Positions 46,956 through 56,879 of a stretch of DNA of 64,000 nt are shown one piece after another (position 1 is the stretch's first letter; each line of letters opens with the position of its first letter). The notes under the pieces are model-generated. The model ran no database searches. It was given only the letters and a program-made list of their open reading frames with translations, and had not been told where the DNA came from. The stretch is from contig NZ_VYXP01000005.1 in the NCBI RefSeq assembly GCF_008725655.1, positions 1 through 64,000 on the forward strand. Direction: 5' to 3'. This DNA is from Marinihelvus fidelis (GTDB lineage: Bacteria > Pseudomonadota > Gammaproteobacteria > Xanthomonadales > SZUA-36). A program made the position numbers and the translations under genes.

Positions 46956-47576
46956 ATGGGCTACTTCGCCATCATCGGCGACCTCGATGCCTCGCGAGAA
47001 CTGGACCAACGCGCCGCTGTTCAACGCCAGCTGACAGCAGCCGTAGACAGGCTCAACCAATCTGACCGGCGGGCCACCACCGCGCTGCGCCTGACCGCCG
47101 GCGACGAGATCCAGGGCCTGTCCACCGACCCGGTCTACACCCTCGACGTGCTGCTCGCGCTGTCCGAAGCCGCGACACCGGGCTGGTTCTCCTGGGGACT
47201 GGGTTACGGCGGGCTGGCGACCGATATCGTCGATGACATCGCGATGATGGATGGCCCATGCTTCCACCAGGCCCGCACCGCACTGGCCGCGGCCAAGCAC
47301 CGCGACACCTGGCTCGAAGCACGCGGCATCGACGACGAAGTCGCCGTCCCGCTGACCGCCCTGATGAACCTGGCAGGCGCCATCCGTGCCGATTGGACCG
47401 AGCGCCAGTCGACCTATGTCGCCGCCGCGCGTGGCCGCCGCCAGAGCGATGTGGCCGCCGAACTGGACGTGGCGCCCTCGACTGTAAGCCGCGCCCTGCG
47501 CGCCGCTCGCTTCGACCGAGTCATCGAAGCAGAAGACGCGGCACGCCTGATGCTGCAGAATCTGGCCCATGACTGA
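46956..47576 (+). CDS. SatD-like protein with C-terminal helix-turn-helix
   Basis: This 206-residue protein resembles the poorly described SatD family. The N-terminal half has IIGDLDASRE (Asp9) and, about 40 residues later, LTAGDEIQGL (Asp50-Glu51), then WGLGYGGLATD and a GPCFHQARTALAAAK segment. The strand-Asp plus GDE-hairpin layout recalls nucleotide-cyclase/GGDEF palm domains; this is inference. The C-terminus (~161-185, RRQSDVAAELDVAPSTVSRALR) is a clear HTH. It follows a three-site operator and overlaps a small membrane protein gene by 8 nt. Autoregulation is likely; enzymatic activity is unproven. Confidence 0.75.
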   Translation: MGYFAIIGDLDASRELDQRAAVQRQLTAAVDRLNQSDRRATTALRLTAGDEIQGLSTDPVYTLDVLLALSEAATPGWFSWGLGYGGLATDIVDDIAMMDGPCFHQARTALAAAKHRDTWLEARGIDDEVAVPLTALMNLAGAIRADWTERQSTYVAAARGRRQSDVAAELDVAPSTVSRALRAARFDRVIEAEDAARLMLQNLAHD

Positions 47577-47976
47577 GACCATCGTCACCACCGCGCTTGA
47601 ACTGCTGGTCATCCTGGCCGGCGGCCTCGCCGCCACCCTGCTGGCCGGCCACCTGCTCGGCCGCTTTCTCAAGTACCTCGAGCAACGCACCGACGCCCTG
47701 GCCGAATCGCGCAGCCTGGCCGAGGGTGGACTGACCAATGGCGGTTACTGGATCGGCATCGGCGAGCGCAGCCTGATCTTCCTGTTCATCATCATCGGCG
47801 AGCCCACGGGCATCGGCTTCCTGGCCGCCGCCAAGTCCATCTTCAGAATTGGCGAGGTGAAGGAACCCGACCAGCGCCGCCTGGCGGAATACATCCTGAT
47901 CGGAACGCTGATGAGCTTTGCCGCGGCCATCATCGTGGGGCTGCTGACGCGCTGGATACTGGTGCGGGTGGGGTAA
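47569..47976 (+). CDS. Small membrane protein resembling the C-terminal part of DUF3307 proteins
   Basis: This 135-residue protein has three predicted membrane helices (~8-30, ~66-90, ~108-132) with a charged loop between the first two. The segment GERSLIFLFIIIGEP, followed by IGFLAAAKSIFRIGEVK and EYILIGTLMSFAAAI, resembles what I recall of DUF3307 protein C-termini, but the N-terminal half of that family is absent. It overlaps the SatD-like gene by 8 nt, so the two are made together and probably function together. The next feature is tRNA-Ile2 on the other strand. Confidence 0.75.
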   Translation: MTETIVTTALELLVILAGGLAATLLAGHLLGRFLKYLEQRTDALAESRSLAEGGLTNGGYWIGIGERSLIFLFIIIGEPTGIGFLAAAKSIFRIGEVKEPDQRRLAEYILIGTLMSFAAAIIVGLLTRWILVRVG

Positions 47977-47985
47977 CGCTGGAAG

Positions 47986-48062
47986 TGGTGGGCCCTGCAG
48001 GACTTGAACCTGCGACCAAGCGATTATGAGTCGCCTGCTCTAACCAACTGAGCTAAGGGCCC
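47986..48062 (-). tRNA. ileX: tRNA-Ile2 with CAU anticodon (lysidine-modified, reads AUA)
   Basis: This is a 77-nt cloverleaf with encoded CCA. The acceptor GGGCCC pairs with GGGCCC before ACCA, the D-arm is TTAGCTCAGTTGGTTAGAGC, and the anticodon loop CTCATAA has CAU at 48026-48028. The T-arm is GCAGGTTCAAGTCCTGC. The anticodon-arm sequence is the same as I recall for E. coli ileX, which distinguishes it from tRNA-Met. It needs TilS to convert C34 to lysidine and then decodes AUA. E. coli also has ileX near rpoD. Confidence 0.96.
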
Positions 48063-48123
48063 GGTGGGGTATAGATCGAGGGCTATTGTAACCGAGGCGA
48101 ATCGCGGTGTGACGCATTACGCC

Positions 48124-48546
48124 TCAGCTGGCGCTGTGTTTGAAGGGGTTCACGAGCGGCACGCCGGTTCCTTTGAAGTCACGGGTGTTCCTGGTCACCA
48201 GGCTCATCCCGTGGGTGAGAGCCGTCGCGGCGAGATAGCCATCAATAACAGGTAGCGTGCGAATGGATTGAAGTCTCGCCCACAGCGATGACACTTCCAG
48301 CGTTACGGGTACCAGGCGATCTTCAAAAACCCTGACCAGGGACTGATGCCAAAGACTTAGTACGTTGTATTGGCGCCGGTCACGGTGCTTGAGCAATTCG
48401 ACACCTTTGAGAATCTCCCCCATTGTCAGAACGCTGGTGAACATCGATCGCTCATCAATGGTTTTCAACCATGAAAGCAACCGCGGGTTTGCCCGGCTTC
48501 CCTTTCGAATCTCCGAAAGAACGTTGGTATCAATCAGCAGATTCAA
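48124..48546 (-). CDS. vapC: PIN-domain toxin of a VapBC-type toxin-antitoxin pair
   Basis: This 140-residue protein is a PIN-fold ribonuclease. Its acidic residues are Asp6 (LLIDTNVLSE), Glu44 (TMGEILKG), Asp102 (PVIDGYLAATA) and Asp123 in the closing LVTRNTRDF motif. Such toxins cut RNA and are neutralised by the antitoxin encoded just upstream, which it overlaps by 4 nt. The tail PLVNPF is typical of FitB/VapC proteins. It lies between tRNA-Ile2 and the rpoD locus. Confidence 0.92.
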   Translation of the reverse strand: MNLLIDTNVLSEIRKGSRANPRLLSWLKTIDERSMFTSVLTMGEILKGVELLKHRDRRQYNVLSLWHQSLVRVFEDRLVPVTLEVSSLWARLQSIRTLPVIDGYLAATALTHGMSLVTRNTRDFKGTGVPLVNPFKHSAS

Positions 48547-48836
48547 AACCCGATATCCCGGGGCGGATCCTTCTGGCGTTCGACTTCCAGATCGAGGTCC
48601 TCGAATGGAGCGCTCTGGAGAAACTCGATAAACGAGTACGGACCATCAAAGTCCAGGATGTTCTGGATGGCCGATCGAAGACGCTCGGCGCGGGGGCCGC
48701 CTTCGCGCAAAGCCTTGGCCAGTTCCCGGACGCGATCGCGGTCATCTTTCGGAACGGAGACCTCGAGCCTAAGCACACCTTCGCTGGCCAACTTTTTTCG
48801 ATGGCGCTCTACCGCTTTTTTCTGCGCCGGGCTCAT
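48543..48836 (-). CDS. Antitoxin partner of the PIN toxin
   Basis: This 97-residue protein is basic at its N-terminus (MSPAQKKAVERHRKKLASEG), followed by a short beta strand (VLRLEVSVPKDDRDRVRELAKAL) of ribbon-helix-helix type and an acidic C-terminus (DLDLEVERQKDPPRD) that would wrap the toxin. It starts at ATG 48836 with AGG 8 nt upstream. A promoter and a tandem operator lie immediately before it, as expected for autoregulation. The antitoxin family name is not certain. Confidence 0.85.
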   Translation of the reverse strand: MSPAQKKAVERHRKKLASEGVLRLEVSVPKDDRDRVRELAKALREGGPRAERLRSAIQNILDFDGPYSFIEFLQSAPFEDLDLEVERQKDPPRDIGF

Positions 48837-48857
48837 GTTTCTACCTGCATTGATACG

Positions 48858-48907
48858 ATATATCCGGAAATATATCCGGTTATAGATGAAACAACTACTT
48901 CTGCCAA
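48858..48907 (-). promoter_or_regulatory. Promoter and tandem operator of the toxin-antitoxin operon
   Basis: On the minus strand TTGGCA (48902-48907) is followed after 17 bp by TATAAC (48879-48884), a good sigma70 promoter. Just downstream are two direct copies of ATATATCCGG (48858-48867 and 48870-48879, plus-strand reading), 12 bp apart, the second touching the -10. This suits binding by a ribbon-helix-helix antitoxin dimer pair. Confidence 0.75.
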
Positions 48908-48976
48908 TAATAATATTGGGCCTGACGCTGCTCAGTCATTGGGCAAACTTCGACAAAACCAGTAGGCAATTGCCCA

Positions 48977-49001
48977 CAAAAAAAGCCCGGATGACCGGGC
49001 T
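48977..49001 (-). terminator. Rho-independent terminator after the 49033 gene
   Basis: The arms AGCCCGG (48984-48990) and CCGGGCT (48995-49001) have a 4-base loop. On the minus strand they are followed by a T-run (A-run from 48978). It ends the minus-strand gene at 49033-49308 before the toxin-antitoxin operon. Confidence 0.85.
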
Positions 49002-49032
49002 ATTTTCAAACATTTGGTTACAAGCGGGGTTA

Positions 49033-49308
49033 TCAGTGCCGCATATCCCGACCGTCGCCCGGAAACATGGCCGTGCCGGCGCCGCCCAGTCGGTCTTCCA
49101 GGGCGTCGCGAAGGGACTGGATCTGGTAGACGTCTTCGAGCATGGCCCACAGGGAATCGTAGATCAGTTCCAGGCCGTCGTTCTCGGTGCGCACCGCCAG
49201 GGTGTCCAGGCTGCCGTAGAGCTGCTGCAGGCGCGCGGCCAGTTCTTCCAGCAATTCTTCCGGGCCCAGGGTGGGGTTGACCACCAGTTTCGGTTCGGGC
49301 TTTTCCAT
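49033..49308 (-). CDS. Small acidic protein of unknown function
   Basis: This 91-residue protein starts MEKPEPKLVVNPTLGPEELLEELA. It is mostly helical (LEELAARLQQLYGSLDTLAV, LIYDSLWAMLEDVYQIQSLRDALEDRLGG) with an acidic bias. It has no recognised domain. The start at 49308 has GAGGA 9 nt upstream; ATG 49314 is an alternative. It lies between the rpoD palindrome and a terminator, so it is probably expressed on its own or by read-through from rpoD. Confidence 0.65.
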   Translation of the reverse strand: MEKPEPKLVVNPTLGPEELLEELAARLQQLYGSLDTLAVRTENDGLELIYDSLWAMLEDVYQIQSLRDALEDRLGGAGTAMFPGDGRDMRH

Positions 49309-49359
49309 GGCCATTCGTCCTCGGTCAGCCGTAGCGGGCAAACCAGTCTGCGGAACTGT

Positions 49360-49414
49360 GGGGTCAGAGTAAAGGGTCAGGGTAAAATTTACCCTGACCC
49401 TTTACTCTGACCCC
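49360..49414. repeat. Perfect 55-bp nested palindrome just after rpoD
   Basis: The left arm 49360-49386 and the right arm 49388-49414 are perfect 27-bp inverted repeats around a single A. Each arm is two near-identical 13-bp units, GGGTCAGAGTAAA and GGGTCAGGGTAAA, differing at one base. It ends 9 bp from the rpoD stop codon. It resembles REP elements mobilised by REP-associated tyrosine transposases and may serve as the rpoD transcription end. No transposase is adjacent. Confidence 0.85.
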
Positions 49415-49422
49415 ATCGCTCC

Positions 49423-51240
<1,818 letters not shown>

Positions 51241-51319
51241 GATTTCAAGCCGTCAACTGCCTAAATATAGTCGAAGGGAAGCGCCACGGCGACACGATAT
51301 CCGTGACATCCTCCCCGTT

Positions 51320-53056
51320 TCATTTGCCCCGTCCCCGGAGCCGGTCCTTGAGAGCGGCGGCCTGCCGCTGCAAGGTCATGTAATCTGCCTTTTGACCATC
51401 GTCCTGGTCGATAATTCGCGGCAACGCCGCCAACGCTTCCTCCACCCGTTTCAGGCGCAACCGGTCGATCGCGTCAAGAAACTCGCGGGCCGACGTTTCT
51501 CCGTCCCCGGGCAGGTCCCAGATGGCCAACTTGGCCAGGTGATCATGGGACGGATGTGAGCGTAGTGATTCCAACATCTGGGCAGTCGTCATATTGGGGC
51601 GTTCGCGGCAGATGTCAACCAGTTCAAGCAACAGGTCGGCTCCCGCCATGTCAGATCCCAGCAAATCGGCCAGGTCCCCGGCCGCCTGCCCAAGCGCCGG
51701 ATTCTGTACCAGGTGCGCCAGCGCCAACCGCATCGGCGTGCGCGCCTGCTCCTTGACCGGACGCGGTTTAGGCGCATCCGGTCGCGCTTTTCGCGCCGCA
51801 CCGGAATCGCGCAGGTGATAGCGCGCCAGTGACTCCAGTCGCTCCATCATCATGTCCCTGAACACGCCGGCCGGCAGCGTATCCAGGTAGGGCCGCGCCA
51901 GCTGCACCAGCTTCGCGCGCCCATCCAGGCTCTCCATGTCCACTTCCGCGGTCAGGTGGTCGAAAAAGAAATCCGACAGCGGCTGCGCGAAACCCAGCAG
52001 TTTCTCGAACTTCTCCTGGCCCAGCTTGCGCACCATGCTGTCCGGGTCCTCACCGTCCGGCAGGAACAGGAAACGCGCCTGCTTGCCGCCGGACAGCCTG
52101 GGCAGCGTGGCCCGAAGCGCCTTCCAGGCCGCCTTGCGCCCGGCCTCGTCACCGTCGAAACAGTAGACGACGGTATCGGTCGCGCGCAGTAGCAGCCCGG
52201 CCTGGTCCGGCGTGGTCGCCGTGCCCAGCGTGGCCACGGCATTGCCGAAGCCGAACTGCGCCAGCGCCACGACATCCATGTAGCCCTCGACCACCAGGAC
52301 CGAGTCCAGGCGGCCGCGCTTGCGCGCCAGGTACAGGCCGTAGAGTTCGCGGCCCTTGTGGAACAGTTCCGTTTCCGGCGAGTTCAGGTACTTCGGGCCG
52401 TCGTCGCTTATCGCGCGGCCACCGAAGGCAATGACCCGGCCACGACGGTCGTGGATCGGGAAAATGACCCGGTCGCGGAACTTGTCATAGCTGCCCTTGT
52501 TGCCGTCGCTCAGCAGTCCTGCGCGCCGCAGCAGGCCGTCGCGGGTGTCATCGCCACCCAGGGCCTTCATCAGGCCGTCCCAGCCGGCCGGGGCGTAGCC
52601 GATGCCGTACTCGGCGCAGATCTCGCCGTTCAGGCCGCGCTGCTTCAGGTACTCCACCGCGGGCGGGTGGGCCTTCAACTGCGACTGGAACCAGTCACTG
52701 GCGCGCTCCATCATCTCGAACAGCCCGGTACGCGGGCGCTGGCGCGGTGCGCCTTCGGCCTGCGGCACCTGCATGCCGGCCGCCTTGGCCAGGTCCTCGA
52801 CCGCGTCACGGAACTCCAGGCCCTCGAACTGCATCATGAAGCCGATGGCCGAGCCATGAGCCCCGCAACCAAAACAGTGATAGAACTGCTTGGTCGGGCT
52901 GACGGTGAACGAGGGCGATTTTTCGTCGTGAAACGGACACAGCGCGTGCCATTCGTTGCCGGCGCGCTTGAGCGACACGCGGCGTTCGATGACATCGACG
53001 ATATCTGTCCGGGAGAGCAGTTCTTCGATGAATGCGTCGGGAAGCCGTCCTGACAT
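51320..53056 (-). CDS. dnaG: DNA primase
   Basis: The 578-residue protein is aligned from ATG 53056 (MSGRLPDAFIEELLSRTDIVD). It has the CHC2 zinc motif (CPFHDEK... then CFGCGAHG), a Toprim core (VVEGYMDVVALAQFG and YCFDGDEAGRKA) and a C-terminal helicase-binding domain. DnaG makes RNA primers at the replication fork. ATG 53065, overlapping the yqeY stop, is an alternative start. Confidence 0.97.
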   Translation of the reverse strand: MSGRLPDAFIEELLSRTDIVDVIERRVSLKRAGNEWHALCPFHDEKSPSFTVSPTKQFYHCFGCGAHGSAIGFMMQFEGLEFRDAVEDLAKAAGMQVPQAEGAPRQRPRTGLFEMMERASDWFQSQLKAHPPAVEYLKQRGLNGEICAEYGIGYAPAGWDGLMKALGGDDTRDGLLRRAGLLSDGNKGSYDKFRDRVIFPIHDRRGRVIAFGGRAISDDGPKYLNSPETELFHKGRELYGLYLARKRGRLDSVLVVEGYMDVVALAQFGFGNAVATLGTATTPDQAGLLLRATDTVVYCFDGDEAGRKAAWKALRATLPRLSGGKQARFLFLPDGEDPDSMVRKLGQEKFEKLLGFAQPLSDFFFDHLTAEVDMESLDGRAKLVQLARPYLDTLPAGVFRDMMMERLESLARYHLRDSGAARKARPDAPKPRPVKEQARTPMRLALAHLVQNPALGQAAGDLADLLGSDMAGADLLLELVDICRERPNMTTAQMLESLRSHPSHDHLAKLAIWDLPGDGETSAREFLDAIDRLRLKRVEEALAALPRIIDQDDGQKADYMTLQRQAAALKDRLRGRGK

Positions 53057-53057
53057 C

Positions 53058-53504
53058 TCAGGCATTCAGGCGCGCGCGAACCGCGGCCGAGACCGCCTTC
53101 ATGTCGGCGCGACCCTGCACGTGGGGCTTCAGTTCACCCATGACCCGGCCCATGTCCTGCATGCCGGACGCGCCGCTGGAAGTGACCGCGTCGTCGATCA
53201 GGGCGGCGAGTTCTTCCTCGCTCAGTGGCTCAGGCAGGAACTCACCCAGGATCTCGAGCTCGAAGCGCTCCTGCGCGGCCAGGTCGTCACGGCCCGCGGA
53301 AGTGTATTGTTCCAGGGACTCGCGCCGCTGCTTGGCCATCTTGTCGAGCACGGCGGTGACGCCGGCATCGTCAAGAACAATGCGCTCATCCACCTCGATC
53401 TGCTTGATCGCGGCGCTGATCTGGCGCAAAACGGACAGGCGCGACTTGTCGCGGGCCCGCATGGCCTGTTTGACGTCTTCAGATATCCGGGTCTTCAGTG
53501 ACAT
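53058..53504 (-). CDS. GatB/YqeY domain protein
   Basis: This 148-residue protein matches the YqeY family (SLKTRISEDVKQAMRARDKSRLSVLRQI at the N-terminus, DMGRVMGELKPHVQGRADMKAVS at the C-terminus), similar to the tail domain of GatB. It may bind tRNA or RNA, but its role is not established. ATG 53504 has GGAGAG 7 nt upstream. It sits between rpsU and dnaG, as in several gammaproteobacteria. Confidence 0.93.
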   Translation of the reverse strand: MSLKTRISEDVKQAMRARDKSRLSVLRQISAAIKQIEVDERIVLDDAGVTAVLDKMAKQRRESLEQYTSAGRDDLAAQERFELEILGEFLPEPLSEEELAALIDDAVTSSGASGMQDMGRVMGELKPHVQGRADMKAVSAAVRARLNA

Positions 53505-53587
53505 GGCACAACTCTCCGCCAACCACGAACGCCGCGGGATTCCGCGACGAGACCGTCACGCGCGGGACTCCGCGCGATCGATGAGGT

Positions 53588-53803
53588 TCAGTACAGCCGG
53601 GTGCGACGATTGACTTCGCGGGCCAGGCGGCGCAGATTGCGCTTCACTGCGGCCGCAGCCTTGCGCTTGCGTTCCTGGGTCGGCTTTTCGTAGAACTCCC
53701 GGCGACGGGTTTCCGCCAGGACTCCGGCCTTCTCGCAGGACCGCTTGAAACGACGCAGGGCGTACTCGAAAGGCTCGTTTTCGCGAACTTTTACGCTGGG
53801 CAT
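53588..53803 (-). CDS. rpsU: Ribosomal protein bS21
   Basis: This 71-residue very basic protein starts [27 protein letters not shown] and ends [11 protein letters not shown]-like, with the family [18 protein letters not shown] block. It is part of the 30S subunit and helps initiation. It has GGAG 7 nt before ATG 53803 and a promoter upstream. It heads the macromolecular synthesis cluster with dnaG and rpoD. Confidence 0.97.
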   Translation of the reverse strand: MPSVKVRENEPFEYALRRFKRSCEKAGVLAETRRREFYEKPTQERKRKAAAAVKRNLRRLAREVNRRTRLY

Positions 53804-53848
53804 TTCAACTCCAATTCAACTATCCGCCCAAATCGGGCGTAGCCGGTT

Positions 53849-53878
53849 ATTTTAACTCGCATCTGACACTGAAAGCAA
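53849..53878 (-). promoter_or_regulatory. Promoter of rpsU
   Basis: On the minus strand TTGCTT (53873-53878) and TAAAAT (53849-53854) lie 18 bp apart. The -10 matches five of six consensus bases and the -35 is weak. It would start transcription about 40 nt before the rpsU ATG. A long leader contains GGGCG-rich pairing potential but no clear attenuator. Confidence 0.6.
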
Positions 53879-53891
53879 AGGGTCTGTGTGT

Positions 53892-55388
53892 TTAATCCGC
53901 GTTTGCGCTGACCGCGCCGCCACGGCGCGGGTCGCCCACGGCGTCAAAGCGTCCAACCGGTCCGCGCGTGACCGCATGTACCCCACCGAAAAACAGGTTC
54001 GGCTCTGGCCAGCTTTCCAGCCCCGGCCAGTCGGCGGCCAGCGCGTTGATGGCGTCCGCCGACCAGGCTTGACCACCGCCCGGACAGGCCTCCAGGCCCA
54101 GCAGGCGATCCTCCAGGTGCATGCGCGGAGCGGCGATTGCCTGCGCCAGCGGCATGCCGAACACGGTGGTGTTCACCAGCACCTGCAACACAGCCCCGCG
54201 GATGCGGTTGGCGCCGCCCGAGCCCAGGGCGATCTCGGTGCCACCCGGAAGCCGGGCGATCGTGGGGCACATCATCGAGGCCAGCCGGACACCCGTCGGC
54301 CAGCGGTGGAAGCCACCGGGGCTCAGGTCTTCCTCGCCCAGCATGTTATTCATCAGGACACCGCTGCCGGGCAACACGTAGCCACAGCCCTCGCCGTTGG
54401 ACACCGTCAGTGCGGCGAGATTGCCCTCTGCATCGGCCACGCCCAGGTGAGTCGTGCCGCGGGAGAACAGCGCGGTTTCTTTCGCCCGCCGACGATTGGC
54501 CGAATCCATTGCGCGCGCCAGGGCCAGCGCGTGGCCACGGCTGCCCCAGGCCGAGTCAGCCAGTCCAGTGTTCTCCAGCGCCTTGAGCGAACAGCCCACC
54601 AAGGCGCCACCGGGCGACGGCGGCGGATTCAGCCAGGCCCGGGCGCCCAGCGCGTCCACGACGATCGGCTGCCGGCGCTCCACGCGGTAGGCGGCAAGGT
54701 CTTCCGCCGCCAGTTGGCCACCCATTGCGGCGCAATCCTCCGCCAGCTGTCGCGCCATGTCGCCCTGGTAGAACAACGCCGCGCCTTCTGCGGCGAAGGC
54801 CTCCAAAGTGTCGGCCAGCGCAGGGTTGCGGCCGACTGCCCCCGCCGGCGCCGGCCGGGTTGCGTCTTCGTGTTCCGCGAGCAGGGCCATGGCCGCCGGC
54901 GTCTTCTCCAGCATCGGCGTCAAAATGCGGCTGACGCGGTGCTGCTGCTCGTTGACCACGACACCCTCGCGGGCCAGCCGCGCCGCGGGCGCGACGATCG
55001 CGGCCAGCGGCAAGCGCCCCAGCGCGCGTGCGATCGTCTCGATGCCGGCGGGGACGCCCGGCACCGCCATCGCTCCCAGGCCAATATGGAACGCCTGCGC
55101 GGCGGTACCGAAGTCCGCGAGGATGGGATGAAAGTCCAGCTCCGCCTCGGGCCGTTTCCGCAGGGGTGTGTTGACGAAGAAATCGAAGACCTGCGGCTCA
55201 CCGCCGGCGGGCCGCGCCATCAGGAAACCGCCGCCACCCAGGCTGGACAACAACGGCTCGGCCACGGTGGACGCGCACAGGGCGGCCAGGGCGGCGTCGA
55301 AGGCGTTGCCACCGTCCGCCAGCACCTGCCGTGCGGCATCCGATGTGTCCGGGTGGCCCGAGGCGACGATGCCCGAGGTGCCTGGCAT
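53892..55388 (-). CDS. ggt: Gamma-glutamyltransferase family protein
   Basis: This 498-residue Ntn-hydrolase is cleaved into two subunits in the family. The N-terminal region has [20 protein letters not shown] and [12 protein letters not shown]. The autoprocessing threonine lies in [20 protein letters not shown], followed by [10 protein letters not shown]. It acts on glutathione or other gamma-glutamyl compounds. The start at 55388 has GGAG 7 nt upstream. No signal peptide is visible, so it may be cytoplasmic and differ from the periplasmic GgtA enzymes. It is divergent from tsaD. Confidence 0.88.
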   Translation of the reverse strand: MPGTSGIVASGHPDTSDAARQVLADGGNAFDAALAALCASTVAEPLLSSLGGGGFLMARPAGGEPQVFDFFVNTPLRKRPEAELDFHPILADFGTAAQAFHIGLGAMAVPGVPAGIETIARALGRLPLAAIVAPAARLAREGVVVNEQQHRVSRILTPMLEKTPAAMALLAEHEDATRPAPAGAVGRNPALADTLEAFAAEGAALFYQGDMARQLAEDCAAMGGQLAAEDLAAYRVERRQPIVVDALGARAWLNPPPSPGGALVGCSLKALENTGLADSAWGSRGHALALARAMDSANRRRAKETALFSRGTTHLGVADAEGNLAALTVSNGEGCGYVLPGSGVLMNNMLGEEDLSPGGFHRWPTGVRLASMMCPTIARLPGGTEIALGSGGANRIRGAVLQVLVNTTVFGMPLAQAIAAPRMHLEDRLLGLEACPGGGQAWSADAINALAADWPGLESWPEPNLFFGGVHAVTRGPVGRFDAVGDPRRGGAVSANAD

Positions 55389-55494
55389 GGTGGTCTCCGA
55401 GAAGGTGCGGGCGGCACATGTTAACCCACCCACGCCGGGCTCATTTACAATGGGCCGCGAATCAATGACAGGGCGGCGCGGCCGCGTTCCTTCC

Positions 55495-56520
55495 ATGCGA
55501 GTACTGGGCATCGAAACATCCTGCGATGAAACCGGCGTGGCGCTGTATGACAGCGACCGGGGCCTGCTGGCGCACGCGCTGCACAGCCAGGTCGACCTGC
55601 ATGCCGAGTACGGCGGCGTGGTCCCCGAGATCGCCTCGCGTGATCACGTCCGCAAGTTGCTGCCGCTGGCCTCACATTGCCTGGCGCAGGCCGGGTTGCA
55701 ACGTTCCGACATCGACGGTGTCGCCTATACCGCGGGGCCCGGGTTGATCGGCGCGCTGCTCGTGGGCGCATCGGCGGGGCGGGCACTGGCCGTGGCGCTG
55801 GATAAGCCGGCCATCGCCGTCCACCACATGGAGGGTCACTTGCTGGCACCCATGCTGGAGCCGGAGCCACCCGCCTTCCCCTTCGTGGCATTGCTGGTGT
55901 CCGGCGGCCATTCCATGCTGGTCGAGGTCAAGGGTATCGGCCGCTACCGGCTGCTGGGCGAAACCCTGGATGACGCCGCCGGCGAGGCCTTCGACAAGAC
56001 CGCCAAGCTGCTGAACCTGGGCTACCCCGGCGGCCCCGCGCTGGCCCGCCTGGCCGAGAAGGGCGACCCCAACCGCTTCAGCTTTCCGCGGCCAATGACG
56101 GACCGGCCGGGGCTGGACTTTAGCTTCAGCGGCCTGAAGACCCATACCCGGAACCTGGTCCTGGCCGAGGACGACGACCCGGCCACGCAGGCCGATATCG
56201 CGGCAGGGTTCCAGCGCGCCGTTGTCGACACGATGGCGATCAAGTGCCGGCGCGCGATGGTCGCCACCCGGGCCAGGCAGCTGGTGATTGCCGGCGGCGT
56301 CGGCGCCAACCTGGAACTGCGCGCCACGCTCAAACGCGAGGGCGAGAAACACGGCTGGGCGGTGTCCTACCCGCGGCTGGCGTTCTGCACCGACAACGGC
56401 GCCATGATCGCCTTCGCGGGATGCCAGCGACTGCTGGCCGGTGAGCATACCGGGCCCGTGATCGAGGCCCGCGCGCGCTGGCCGCTGGAGCAGCTGGACG
56501 CCCCCGGGGAGGCCGCGTGA
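55495..56520 (+). CDS. tsaD: tRNA N6-threonylcarbamoyladenosine synthase catalytic subunit TsaD
   Basis: This 341-residue ASKHA-fold enzyme starts [19 protein letters not shown] and has the metal motif [19 protein letters not shown] and VAGGVGAN-like [12 protein letters not shown]. With TsaB, TsaC and TsaE it transfers threonylcarbamoyl to A37 of tRNAs that read ANN codons. ATG 55495 matches the family; in-frame residues upstream do not. Its stop shares one base with the folB ATG. Confidence 0.97.
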   Translation: MRVLGIETSCDETGVALYDSDRGLLAHALHSQVDLHAEYGGVVPEIASRDHVRKLLPLASHCLAQAGLQRSDIDGVAYTAGPGLIGALLVGASAGRALAVALDKPAIAVHHMEGHLLAPMLEPEPPAFPFVALLVSGGHSMLVEVKGIGRYRLLGETLDDAAGEAFDKTAKLLNLGYPGGPALARLAEKGDPNRFSFPRPMTDRPGLDFSFSGLKTHTRNLVLAEDDDPATQADIAAGFQRAVVDTMAIKCRRAMVATRARQLVIAGGVGANLELRATLKREGEKHGWAVSYPRLAFCTDNGAMIAFAGCQRLLAGEHTGPVIEARARWPLEQLDAPGEAA

Positions 56521-56879
56521 TGGACCGCGTGTTTATCGAGGACCTGCGTATCCAGACGGTCATCGGCGTCTACGACTGGGAGCGCGAGATCACCCAGACC
56601 ATCAGCCTGGACCTGGAGATGGGTTTCGATATCCGCGCCGCCGCGCGCTCGGATGATATTGCCGACACGCTGGACTACAAATCGGTCGCCAAGCGCCTGA
56701 TCGCCTTTGTCGAGGGCAGCGAGTTCCAGCTGGTCGAAGCGCTGGCCGAGCATTGCGCCCGTATCGTGCTGGAGGAATTCCCGGTCTGCTGGCTGCGACT
56801 CAAGCTGAGCAAGCCCGGCGCCGTTCGCGGCTCCAGCGCGGTGGGCGTGATCATCGAGCGCGGGGAGCGCACGGCATGA
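56520..56879 (+). CDS. folB: Dihydroneopterin aldolase
   Basis: The 119-residue protein starts [24 protein letters not shown], with the conserved FVEGSEFQLVEALAEHCARIVL helix and KLSKPGAV. It converts dihydroneopterin to 6-hydroxymethyl-dihydropterin and glycolaldehyde in folate synthesis. The start shares one base with the tsaD stop (TGATG); GTG 56517 is an alternative. folK follows with a 4-nt overlap. Confidence 0.95.
   Translation: MDRVFIEDLRIQTVIGVYDWEREITQTISLDLEMGFDIRAAARSDDIADTLDYKSVAKRLIAFVEGSEFQLVEALAEHCARIVLEEFPVCWLRLKLSKPGAVRGSSAVGVIIERGERTA

Noticed and set aside
47986-48062. Reading the tRNA as initiator or elongator Met
   Set aside because: The CAU anticodon alone is ambiguous, but the whole anticodon arm matches tRNA-Ile2 and the gene lies near rpoD, as ileX does in E. 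coli.
49360-49414. Palindrome read as a normal intrinsic terminator or CRISPR unit
   Set aside because: No run of T follows either arm, and a single nested palindrome is not an array of spaced repeats.
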